DNA of 64,000 bases from Capsicum annuum. Its lineage: Eukaryota > Streptophyta > Magnoliopsida > Solanales > Solanaceae. A program made the position numbers and the translations under genes. The stretch spans positions 21,742,970-21,806,969 of the forward strand of contig NC_061111.1 in the NCBI RefSeq assembly GCF_002878395.1, read 5' to 3'. Positions 1-10,490 of this stretch are shown here, one piece after another; position 1 is the first letter of the stretch; the number at the start of each line of letters is the position of its first letter. The notes under the pieces are model-generated. The model made no database searches. It saw only the letters and a program-made list of their open reading frames with translations, and was not told the DNA's origin.

Positions 1-330
1 GATCATAAAATTTCACCATGATCGTACCTACGCTCGTAGATTTTCACTGTTGGATAATGCTTCACTAAAATAATCATAACTTTTTACTCCGATATCGCAT
101 TAAGGCAAAACTAAATGTGTTGGAAAGATAATTCAAATATCTATTATTCATTGGGTCTTGAGCTAAAAAATACTTCAGAATCTAGGAATTATACTCGTTT
201 AAACTTGAAAATAGGGAGAATCTTCACAAGATCGGTAAGAAAGATTTTGACGTGGCCATGATCTAGGAGTTACTTGTGGCCTTAATATATGTTTGAATCA
301 CTTCTCATACAATCAAAGCATGATGTTTGA

Positions 331-390
331 TTTTACATGTATTTGAAGTGTGGTTCTAATTTTTACATGTATTTGAAGTATGGTTCTAAT
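331..390. repeat. 30-bp tandem duplication (2 copies)
   Basis: The 30 bases at 331-360 recur at 361-390 with a single G/A difference. It is a local slippage-type duplication in AT-rich intergenic DNA, with no gene evident around it. Confidence 0.9.
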
Positions 391-426
391 TTTACTTTGA
401 ATTTTCAGCGTGCTACAGTTACATGA

Positions 427-743
427 AGAGATACATAGCATTAGCACTATACATATGCCTAGTTTTCTTTATTTTATCCAAAATTTAAAAACTCACTCAT
501 ATCGTATTATTTTATCCGCATTAGTTCTAGATAAAAATTTAGCCCGCAATTCTTTCTACCAAAGACTCTCACCCTTTGCTATTCATCTCACTCACCTTCA
601 ATAAAGGATAAGGTCTTTTAATAGAAGAATTGGGGGTTAAATTTTTAACCGAGTCTAATATAGGTAAAATAATATGAATGGGTGGGGTTTTAAATTTATA
701 AAAAAAAAGGGGGCATACGTTTGTTATCATGCTACGCGTCTCT
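427..743. mobile_element. Imperfect inverted repeat, MITE-like foldback
   Basis: A left arm of about 125 bp (427-553) matches the reverse complement of about 110 bp at 633-743. Paired blocks include the TATTATTTTA core, the AAATTT blocks and a TATGCC/GGCATA end. The loop is about 80 bp. Many mismatches and small indels show it is old. I saw no clear target-site duplication, so the family is not assigned. Small open frames here are chance frames inside the arms. Confidence 0.55.
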
Positions 744-1345
744 TTAGATAATTTAATATGATTCAAAAGTACTACGATAAATGTGTTGACAAGCTAAACG
801 TATAACATACGGTATTTGCGTGTCATTTTTGAAAGTTTGAAGGTATATATGACCCAAAAGTATGACAACAAAGGAATTATCTAAAAATATAATAAAGGAT
901 ATTTGCATACTATTTCTAAAAGTGTAGGGGTACATTTGACTTTTTATCGTTGTCAGAATATCCTGAATATATTATTGTTATTATTTTTTTATTATTTTAT
1001 ATATTTCTACTATATAGAAAAGCGACCATAGGACACCCAAGGACAGAATAGACATTTTACTCAGTCCAAAAAATCTTTTGCTCATTCCCATTCTTTTTTC
1101 AGAGACACTGTATATCTAGAAAAATCCATTTATCACCATCTCTTTTGCATAATCTTGAAGTGTCAATGTTCTTTCAATTTTATTCACCATCAGTGAATTA
1201 TTTTCACCCCTTCATCACACTTCAGAAAAAGTCAAAAAGTATGGATGAAGTAAAAAAGTACATAAGGAGTGAGAAAGAAAAACTTGATTACGGGAACCGA
1301 AGGTTAGGCCGATTACTTTAGCAGAGCAAGACCTAAAAACCTCAA
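744..1345. other. Intergenic, no gene seen
   Basis: AT-rich sequence without a convincing coding frame on either strand. It leads into the possible promoter near 1350. Confidence 0.6.
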
Positions 1346-1349
1346 CATC

Positions 1350-1492
1350 TATATAAAAAAAGCTCTTTCTCCTTTTCATTTCATAATAATAAGGTAAACA
1401 TCCAGCTCTCGATCCAGAGCTACTGCTTCAAGAATCAACTGAGCTCAGGAAGTCAGGTTAAGACGTCGACTTGACGCAGGTTACAATTGCAG
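1350..1492 (+). promoter_or_regulatory. Possible promoter and non-coding first exon
   Basis: A TATATAAAA box at about 1350 is followed about 30 bp later by a CT-rich start region. A less AT-rich stretch of about 100 bp then ends in a plausible 5' splice site (TTGCAG|GTTTGT at 1492/1493), and T-rich intron-like DNA follows. This is the pattern of a plant core promoter plus 5'UTR exon. No clear coding exon follows within 2 kb, so it may be an orphan or truncated gene start. The interpretation is inferred from signals only. Confidence 0.35.
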
Positions 1493-3690
1493 GTTTGTTC
1501 ATAACTCAATTTTTTCTCAATCATTATTCGTTGTTTCCTTCACCCTTTTATTCATTTTCAGTCCTTGCCTTTTTTGAGTTCTTTTCACGTAGGGTGATCG
1601 AAAGTACATTCAAAGAAATATCTTTTCTTTATGAAGTTGTATAACTTTGTCGAATTACCCTCTCCTTCGGTACTGTCTCCAATTGTTCATTTTCTAGCCT
1701 CTGTTGTATTTATTATATTCAGTGAGTGTTTTTCTTTTTTCCTGTTTCTTTTTTGCTCCGTGTTTGGGTCTTCGTTCAACACTTAAAGTTTGTCTATTTT
1801 TAGTGTATATTGGCTATAATATGATAATTTTTTTTAATTTAAGGAGTCATATGATTTTTTTAAATGCTGAAAGAGAGTGGTTCATAGTTGCATTTGAAGA
1901 AAGCTAACGCTCTACATAGTATATGATTAGGAGTGTAATGTGCCTCAATATTTTACGGGTGAGGAAGTACAAAGATTCAATGTAGCAAAGGCAGAATGAG
2001 AAGGTCCTCAAGCAAAAATATTAGAATTAGAGCAGGTGGCACTTAAATCGACTATAAGTTCTAATACGAAATGGATAATTTTCCCAAGAAAAAAATTTAT
2101 GTAGTCAGTGATAGTCTCATTCTGCAGTCTTTAGCACATAAGAGTTAAACTGAACCCTTGATTCATAGTCATAATTCTAAATCAAAGATTCCTCAACAAA
2201 GAAGTTAAATTAGATTGACTAGCTATAAAGTAAACACATCTACAATTCGTGTAACCAATGAGAAACTCAACTTGAAAGAGGAAAAAAAACAATCAACCAA
2301 AGTCTTGCTTAGGTAGTAAGAGAAAAAAGTTCAATTTTGGAATGATTTCTTCTTTTCGAATACTAGATATATTAGTCGATAATTTTGGAGTGATCTCTTC
2401 TTTTCACTATCTCTGAAGAAAAATAGCATAAAAGTTACTGTTGTCGTTGACCTCTAATCACCACATAGTTTCGTTTGAAATCTCTTTACTGTTTTTCACC
2501 GAAGCTCCATCCAAAAAAATCCAGCAGCCAACTCATCCATATCTGCAGACTGATTTACTCAATCCATTTTTTCAAACACAAGTTTGGGGAAACAAAAGAT
2601 ATAATAAGTTTATTAAACTAAGTTAAAAACTTGAACTGGTTTCATAATGACTTTTTATTTGAGCATTGAGTAGAGATCTTTGAGGTTGTTAAAGCTTTTC
2701 ATTTAGTGAAAGTCAAAAAATCAAATGGCGATACATTAGAATATCAGCAGATATTGAATGAATGCCTAAGACGGGCTCTTCAAGATATCGTTTGGACTTG
2801 GCAACCAGTCTGATGAGCAACAGCCAAATAATCAACTTCAGTAGGAACATTTAGATAACCAGCAACAACCTCTAAAGCAGAAGCAACTGCTACTCCAAAA
2901 CCATCTGATACAAAAAGAGCAGTTACCTTGATTACCCTACACTCCTTCTTCATATTTTGTCCTAGATACAGGGGGTGACTAGGTGAATGTCGGGGGTTTC
3001 AATTAGTCCCCTTCATCAGAAAAATCATACTGTGCAAATAGGGTAGGCATATTATATACATAAACACCTTAACTTGGCCTTACATCTAAGACACCTCAGC
3101 TTGTTCCTCACCGCCTCTCAAAAGCACCTGACACTAAAGTGGCACATAAATTTTGAAGGTTTCTAGATCATTTTGTAAGTTGAAGTGTTCAACTGGCACA
3201 ATGGAGTGCATCCTCAAAGTTGGAGTATTTTGTTGCTAGTTATCTCTCAAATTAAGGCGTCTATCTATGCAATGTTGAATCCTCCTGACATAAGAAGCAA
3301 AGTCAGGTTAAAAGTTGCTTTAACTAGCATGTTCAGATATAAGGTGTAGCATTCGTGCAACTTTTTTGTTTAGAATTTTGGTGTTAGATTTTTTGGTTTG
3401 TTCACTGCCTAAACTAGATGTACATTTAGTAGTTGAGGTTTCCCTAATCATGATTTTGTTTGTACAATACATATCTTTCAAGTGTAAATGCTTTCTTTTG
3501 TCATAGATAGTGTTTTCTGTGTCCTCATAAATGTCTCTTAATGTTTGTATCAGTCTTGCAATTTTCTTATTCCTTCAATAGTTGATGATTGAAATGATTC
3601 AACTTTCTTAGATTTTATCTTTAATCTGCTGGTGTTTCATGAGGAGAAATTCTTCGTAAGGATCAATTCCATGTTTAATGGAAACTATGC
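1493..3690. other. T-rich, intron-like intergenic DNA
   Basis: Mostly non-coding. 3050-3260 resembles a common plant dispersed repeat with runs about 'cacctcaact'-type blocks. One short coding-like segment (2670-2935) is listed separately. Nothing else supports a gene. Confidence 0.5.
2670..2935 (+). pseudogene. Unrecognised coding-like fragment, frameshifted
   Basis: About 46 open codons (2670-2810) with a mixed, protein-like composition end at TGATGA. They are followed in the +1 frame (from 2812) by about 40 glutamine- and leucine-rich codons with one internal TAG. The change of frame plus a stop suggests a decayed exon of a Q-rich protein. I do not recognise a family. It could equally be chance. 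Confidence 0.2.
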
Positions 3691-3704
3691 AGTGCAAATC
3701 CTTC

Positions 3705-3836
3705 TGTCCTAAGCTGGGGGTCCATCGAAAACGGCCTCTCTACTTTATCTAGGTAGTGGTATGGACTACATACACTTTAACCTTTCAAGACCACTTTGTG
3801 GGAATACACTGGGTAGTTGTTGTTGTTGTTGTTGTT
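3705..3836 (+). mobile_element. TS-type SINE 3' part with TTG tail
   Basis: The segment includes the conserved 'cggcctctctac' and 'gtgggaatacactgggta' blocks and ends in seven TTG/GTT repeats (3816-3836). TTG-tailed SINEs of this kind are known as the TS family of Solanaceae. The 5' tRNA-like head is missing or too diverged to see. The element is non-autonomous and non-coding. Confidence 0.7.
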
Positions 3837-3884
3837 TTGTGTTCTATTATGGAAGAAATATTCCAACTTTGATATAAGTAGATC

Positions 3885-4062
3885 ATGTTAGACCTTGCGA
3901 AAATGTAAGGTGAGGTTGCGTACAATTGACCCTTCTGGTCCGGTCCTTCTTCGGACCCACACGTATTGAAAGCTATTAGTGTACTGAACTGCCCATTTTG
4001 TTCCTTCTTCGGACCCACACGTATTGAAAGCTATTAGTGTACTGAACTGCCCATTTTGTTTT
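3885..4062 (+). mobile_element. Second SINE family, 3' part with internal tandem duplication
   Basis: Sequence from 'ccttgcgaaaatg' through 'ggttgcgtacaattgaccc' and 'ggtccggtccttc' matches the 3' half of a Solanaceae SINE type; another partial copy lies at 55.5 kb. The last 58 bp are duplicated exactly in tandem (3944-4001 and 4002-4059). The tRNA-derived head is absent. Confidence 0.65.
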
Positions 4063-4504
4063 CTTAAAAAGTATTTTTTTTATGTTTAGGCACTAATTCA
4101 TGTGATTATAATGCACATCAGAGAATTCATTGTGAGATGCTACCGACAAGTTACATCTGTATGGTGTCAAATTAGGCTACATGCTACATAGTACATATAT
4201 CTTTTGAGTATTTTGAAATTTTGAATAATGCATCACATTCAAATTCTTCCTTTCAGTTATCATTTTAAACTTTCATAACTTTAGCTCCGCTTTGTCTCTG
4301 TGTTTACTTTCCTAATATTTCATCTTGTTGCACCAGACGTACCTCTGCAATCATATTGGCACATGATTTCATAAATCCGAATACTTGAATTTATGCAATG
4401 AAGAGTTCGACCATAACATTTTGGTCGGGCTCCAAGCAAAATCAATACGGCGTAAAAATAGTTTGCTCTGCAATGACATCCTGACAAGAATGTTGACAAC
4501 AGAG

Positions 4505-4560
4505 ACAAACAACAACAATAATAACATACCCAGTTTATTCCCATATAGTGGGATCTGTGG
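4505..4560 (-). mobile_element. Truncated TS-type SINE tail, antisense
   Basis: On the minus strand this reads 'gtgggaataaactgggta' followed by TTG/TTA repeats. It is the same 3' end as the element at 3.7 kb, reduced to about 55 bp. Confidence 0.6.
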
Positions 4561-4639
4561 CTGTTTTTGTTCTTATTTGGGTTTTCAATGTCTGATATAA
4601 TGGTGGACAAAATTCTCAATGGATCCAACTTTTTTCATT

Positions 4640-4965
4640 GTTTCTGTCAGTCATACCCGATTTTTACCTAAGGTCAAAACGAGCATGATATTATGGACTC
4701 TAAAATAATTAATTTTATACAGAGTCATCACCTAAATTTGAATGAAAAATAGGAAACCTATTTATTTATTTAACAAATATGACTTTATTCTAATCTACGA
4801 AACCAATTTAGATTTTAGGTAAGGGTTCAAATTATTTCGAAGGGAAGGGATTAGGCACCCTTTAGAATCCACAAATGTGGTTTCTGGCCAGACGTAGGTT
4901 TATTAAACGAGAAAGAGAAAAAAATCAATGTTTTTAAATGCAGATATAAAATGTATTGAAATAAT
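4640..4965. repeat. Retroelement-like dispersed repeat fragment
   Basis: Contains the blocks 'agtcatcacctaaatttg', 'gtaagggttcaaattatt' and 'aagggaagggattaggcac', which I recognise as a very common dispersed repeat type in plant genomes, probably retroelement-derived. No coding domain is present. The family name is not certain. Confidence 0.45.
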
Positions 4966-6725
4966 ATAACGCATATGCTATCGTGAAATAAAAGTATATA
5001 AACATATGTACATAAAGACAAGATTGAATTAAAAAAAAATTGTTCTAAATAAAAGACTACATAATATTTTTCAGCATAAAAAGTGTAAATTATTTGATTA
5101 AATAATTTAAATCAATTTAATATAAATATTAATGGCCTAAATTTGTCTAAACGCGTGATAAAGATCATGTAAATAAAACATCCCCGCCCAATACTCCAAA
5201 AATAAAATTTTCACTATAATAATATTTGTACAATTGCAAGAATGTAAAAATACAAAACATAAACTCTAACTCTTCTTTTGAGTGCTCTTTTGAACAAATA
5301 TTTCCGAGAACCTGTACAAACACTCATAATAAAAATGTTAGTAACAAATGAATAACTATTAAAATAAATTGAGAAGGTATGAGTGCATTATATGTATAAA
5401 AAATATAATTTTTGTTTAAAAAATGGCTCAAATTAAATTTTAGATATGTCATGGCTACGAAATGGTTGCTCAATTTATTGGCCATCCTAAATCGTCTTGC
5501 CAAAATACGAATCGTAAATTTTCTTTCGTTGTTATAAAAATTTCATCATCGCCCAAATTTATTTATTTTATTACGTATTTATATACGTAATATCCGTCTT
5601 TTATTTGTGCAGACCTCGAAGATCGACGAAATATTTTTTCATCGACCAATTAGTGTAATATCTTCCCAACACAAAATCAGATTAAAAAATAAAAGATAAA
5701 TCTTTAAGAGACATAAAATACATAGTCTTATTTGAAAACAAAGACTTAAATATTAACAACAAAATACTGCATGACATTCTCTAAGTAGCCGTTTGGTCAT
5801 GAAAACTAAAATTTTTCGGAGTTAGAGTTGAAGTTGGAGTTGGAGTTGTGTTTGGCCATATTTTTTTTTTTTTTAAACTTTTGAAAAAACTCTTTTAAAT
5901 ATGATTTTATGCACAACTTTTACAAACTATCAAAATCACCCAACTACAATTTATCTACTAACGGAAAAAGAACACAATTAGCCACTTTTATAAAAATTAG
6001 GTTAGGGTACGTGCGTTGCACGTGAATTTTAACTTATCATCATCAAGAGTAGGCAAAATAAAACTCTAAATCGGGTTATTTAGAAATCCTAACTAATTTA
6101 AAGTGAAGTTTACACAAAAAATATGTGTAATTTAAATGAAATAACATTATTAGATATGGATTGAAAGCAAAATGATAAAAACAAAAGAAAGGGAGGAAAG
6201 GGAGGAAAGTGAGGAAGAAAGAGATGTAGAAATTGCGGGACTAAGGTCGTTTTATTCAAAATCCCAATTGTGACATCCCTTCTCTCTCACTTCAGACCTC
6301 GGAACACACTTACATATGTTTTAAGCTAGCGAATAAAACTGGTGAAATTATTGTACTTGAGAAACCTAGGCAACAACATGTTGGAGGATTTATGAGAATT
6401 TCTAACAATAAAGGTGTTTTTTGCTCTGCTCTAAGAAACCACTGTAATGAAGATATCAATATTAGTACCCCATACTAACAAAGTATTACGAAAAAGAAAT
6501 ACGACATCAAAGAAAACATATTAATTAGTAAGAAAAGTAGTAGATAATATTCAAAAAAATAATGCACTAAATAATGTGTTAACTGAAACACAATACACAA
6601 CAATTAGTAATAGATAGCAAACACAAGAAAATACATCTATAAGGCTAAAACTATGACAAACACAATGCTCCTAGACTCCCACCAAATCTAAACCTATAGA
6701 ACAAGAAGTCAAAGTATAACTACCT
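4966..6725. other. AT-rich intergenic DNA with a possible MITE relic
   Basis: No gene seen. At 5785-5870 a block around 'gccgtttggtcatg' followed by TTGGAGTT repeats resembles the ends of a plant MITE type. An oppositely oriented relative lies at 42290-42405 ('ttcaaacggcactaag'). No paired terminal repeat or target duplication is visible. Confidence 0.4.
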
Positions 6726-6729
6726 ACTA

Positions 6730-8430
6730 ACCTTCTACTCTTATCTGTGATCTCCATATCCTCATATCTAATGCTCCTAAATTAAAAAAGAATCACAAAT
6801 TTCTTTTAAAAATATAATATGTGCATGCAACACACTAAAACTAAATTGTACATAAAAACTACGGCATTACAAAAACATGATTCATAAATTAAAACAAATT
6901 CAATATTCTTTATTTTCTTAATCCGTGACGTCTATACCCTCGTATCTAATGCACTTATATAAAAAATAATCACAAATTTCTTCATACAAATATACTAAAT
7001 TGCACATAAAAGATATAATATTACAAAAACATGATTCATAAATCAAAAAAAAAAATTAAGCTTCTATTCTAACCTATGATATCCATAATAGAGAAAACCC
7101 CGTTGAGAATCCATTAGCAAACTAAACATTATTGTAGAGTTATTGGAGTTCTAACACTAAAAATTGTGAAAAATAGAAAAACTATCACGGGTCATAAACC
7201 TTTTATGATTTTATTTATATTAGTTTTTAAGAAATAAGTAGTTACTATTCAAATTTTGATGAAAACACTAATATTTTTCTTTTTCTTTTTCTCTTACACC
7301 CATGTAAATTCCTATCAAAGCAATAGCACATAAGAATAACAGTGTCTATAATTATACTTTGGATATACATAATTAAGGTCCTAAAAGAAATAAATAATGA
7401 AGGTATATACTTTTTTTTACGTAGAATAATGAAGTTAACATACTTTATCTACATCATCTCCTGACTAAAGCATGTTTTCAAAATTCTTATATTGTTCGAG
7501 CGTTGTCAATTTGTAGCTTTTGCCCGATTATGTTCAATCTTTTTCTTGGGATATATTGTATATCTTTGCCTTTCCTTTCCTTGCTTGTGCAATAGATGTA
7601 TAGTCCCTTCTTTACCTACCAAATATTACCAAAAATAAAATCGGAATACACCCTTGAATATTTGACTCAACTCACCAAAGTAACTCGTACACATTCATGT
7701 ATTCACTTGATGTGTAATTCAAAAATTTAAGATAATTTAAAATATAGGAAAAAAAATAAAAAAGCTCATCTCAATACCTTGGTACCTTGGCATATGAGTC
7801 ATTAGAAAATTAAGATTTGTTCGTGTATTTTTATTTATTATAGATACTATCAAGAAACAACACATGAAAGAAAATCAACTCACCTTATAGCCTATCCTAA
7901 GCATGGGTTCTTTATATATGTGCTTTTCTATTTTAAGTAGGATATCATTTATTTTTCTGATTAATATTTTAACCTTATTTTATAGAAAGTGTTTTTAACT
8001 CTATTTTATAAGATTTGGCATGAGTTTTTTCCTTTTTTTTTTTCTTCTGGAAATGTTGTTTTAAATTATAGAATAAAAATTAGACCTCTTATCATAAATT
8101 GAGGACTTTTTAATTTATAAAATAAAAATTAAACCTCGTACAATAAATAAATTAACCTTTTATCTTATAAAATATAGGTCGTTATTTTCATACCCTCCTA
8201 TCTAATACACATAAAAGCTACGATGTTATAAAAAGCATGATTCATAAATTAAAAATAATTTAACTTTTTACCCTAATTTATGATCTCCATACCCTCCTAT
8301 CTCCTACACCTATATAAAAAGAATCACAAATTTCTTAAAACAAATATACTATGGACATGCGACAATATTAGAATTAAATTACGCATAAAAACTAAGATAC
8401 CTTTTACCTTAATCCACGACCTCCAAAAAT
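6730..8430. repeat. Degenerate repeat, at least four copies of a ~130-170-bp unit
   Basis: Blocks such as 'ctcctatctaatac', 'aatcacaaatttctt', 'cataaaaactac' and 'acatgattcataaatta' recur in the same order at about 6735-6900, 6915-7050, 8175-8280 and 8280-8430. Copies differ by many substitutions and indels. The 7.07-8.17 kb interval between them is AT-rich and non-coding. Old tandem amplification later interrupted is the simplest reading. Confidence 0.6.
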
Positions 8431-8649
8431 AAAGTTAAAGGAAGTGAACTACATTATTATTCACGTATAAAGTTTATATCTTTTTTCATGCCAATAATTT
8501 TCTAGATATCAAGCGTTATAAAATAAACATAAGTATTCAACTGTCTGACGAAACTGAAAAAATTATTGTGCCTACAATATTTTGGACAAAATATCTTTAA
8601 AAAATTCAGGCACATTTTAAGCGACGGAACTATAACTATTGTTACTCCA

Positions 8650-9087
8650 CCATTTCATGGAGTTTGTCAAATGTTAATACATCATCTACCATGTCAGACG
8701 AGAAAATTGAAGGAAAGATGTCTTTTAAGTCTTGAATGAAGGATTGATGATATTGACCAACTTAAAGGGTCAAACATCATTTGTAAACTTGATTAAGTTA
8801 ATTGTGGAGTTGATTAATGTTTTTAAAACTTTTTAATCTTTTCAAAAATACAAATCAACCTAACCACATCCCTCTTCAATTCAAATCAACCAGTCTCTCT
8901 CCTCTCTCTCTCTCGACAACTTCTTTGAACTCTCTCCCAACTAACAATTCTGCAAAATTCTCCCTTCAATCTCCGACGAAAAATAGTCGGACGAGTTCTC
9001 TTTCAACTTTCAACCATCAATCGACGTGAAGAATTCTCTGGCGATAACAACTTCAAGTTCTTCTTCGTCCCATTTCTTTTTTCACAG
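8650..9087 (+). promoter_or_regulatory. 5' region and CT-rich leader exon of gene A
   Basis: The stretch from about 8.65 kb is homologous to that from about 57.22 kb, so it belongs to the repeated A/B module. A CT-rich leader follows 'aaatacaaatcaacc' and ends at a good donor (TTTCACAG|GTAAAA, 9087/9088), copied at 57802/57803. A comparable leader, inverted, lies at 29.2-29.5 kb at the head of gene B. No clear TATA box was fixed. The start of transcription is inferred to lie between 8.8 and 8.9 kb. Confidence 0.55.
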
Positions 9088-9299
9088 GTAAAAATTTATG
9101 AAGAAACAGAGAAACTTGAGCCAACTACTCTTCTAGTATTGAAATGTGGACTGAATAAAATCCTAATTTTTGGCATTTCTTCTTCTTGTTGTTGTACTGT
9201 TGATTCGGATTTGTTGGTGATTTTTATTCACAGTTGATAGTCTTAGTGTGTGTGTGATGTGTTGGTGTTGCTGGGTTGATTTATTGTTTGTCTTGGATA

Positions 9300-10390
9300 A
9301 AATGGTGTTGAAACAGATAAAGACATCTGATGAAATAGATAAAGACATCTGATGCAACAGATGAAGACATCTGATGCAGCAGATATTAATATCTGATGCA
9401 ACAGATTAAAATCTGTTGCAACTATGAAAATCGATGCAACAGATGAACAATCTAACAGATCATTCATCTGTTGCGACAGGCGACTCTTCTATTTGGAAGA
9501 AATCTAAACAATATTATTCCAACAGATAACTCATTTTCCAACAAATGAGTGATATGTTTCAATAGTTCAGTGATCTGTTTTTATTCTCTCCAAAGGTTTA
9601 CTCATCCATTACAATAGGCCAGTTATTTATTGCAACAGATAAAATACCTGGTCGAACAGCTCAGCGATTTGTTTTTATTGTTTCCAATGGATTACTCATC
9701 CGTTACAGCAGGTCATTTCTATGTTGTAACAAATAACAAACCTGGTGCAACAGATTAGTGATCTATTTTTATGTTCCTGTTTGAAAGAAATCTAAATAAT
9801 ATTGATCCAACAGATAACTTATTTTCTAATAGATGAGTGGTATGTTTCAATAGTTCAATGATCTGTTTTTATTCTCTTCAAAGGTTTACTCATCGTTGCA
9901 ACATGTCAGTTATATGTTGCAACAGATAAAATACCTGGTGCAACAGATCAGTGATTTTTTTTATTATTTCCAACGGATTTCTCATCTGTCGCAACACGTT
10001 ATTTATATGTTGCAACAGATAACAAACCTGGTGCAACAGATTAGTGATATGTTTTTATGGTTTCCAACGGATTACTCATTCATTGTAACAGGTTGGTTAT
10101 ACATTGCATCAGATAAAATACCTGGTACAACAGATCAGTGATCTGTTTTATGGTTTCCAACAGTTTACTTATATGTTGCAACAGTTGGTTATATGTTGCA
10201 TCAGATAACATACCTGGTGCAATAGATTAGTGATCTGTTTTTATTGTCTCTAATTATTTGCTCATCTATTGCATCCGAGTCGGACGGATTAGAGATCTAC
10301 TCTAATGGTTTACTCATCTATTGCAACAGGTCGGTTATATATTGCAACAGATAACATATCTGGTGCAACAGATGTGTTGTCTGTTGAACT
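9300..10390. repeat. ATCTGTTGCAACAGAT-type array in intron 1 of gene A
   Basis: About 1.1 kb of imperfect copies of a dyad-symmetric core, ATCTGTTGCAACAGAT, separated by a few variable bases. Common variants are CTGGTGCAACAGAT and ATGTTGCAACAG. A larger unit is visible too: a 'ttattgtttccaacggatta' type block returns roughly every 100-300 bp. The array fills the intron between the leader exon (ends 9087) and the first coding exon (from 10486). The equivalent intron at 58.18-58.91 kb carries the same kind of array. Confidence 0.9.
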
Positions 10391-10490
10391 ATTTTTTTTA
10401 CCATTGTGCATGTTTGATTTACTGTTATCCTTTTTAATGATACATTAATCAATTATAATCTATTTTATATTCCTATTAATTTAAGATAAT

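Noticed and set aside
410..935. Small frames of 60-65 codons
   Set aside because: They lie in the arms of the inverted repeat and have no motifs, promoter or conserved copy.
9300..10390. CRISPR-like array
   Set aside because: Units are degenerate, self-palindromic, with 4-6 bp spacers and no cas genes, in a plant nuclear context.
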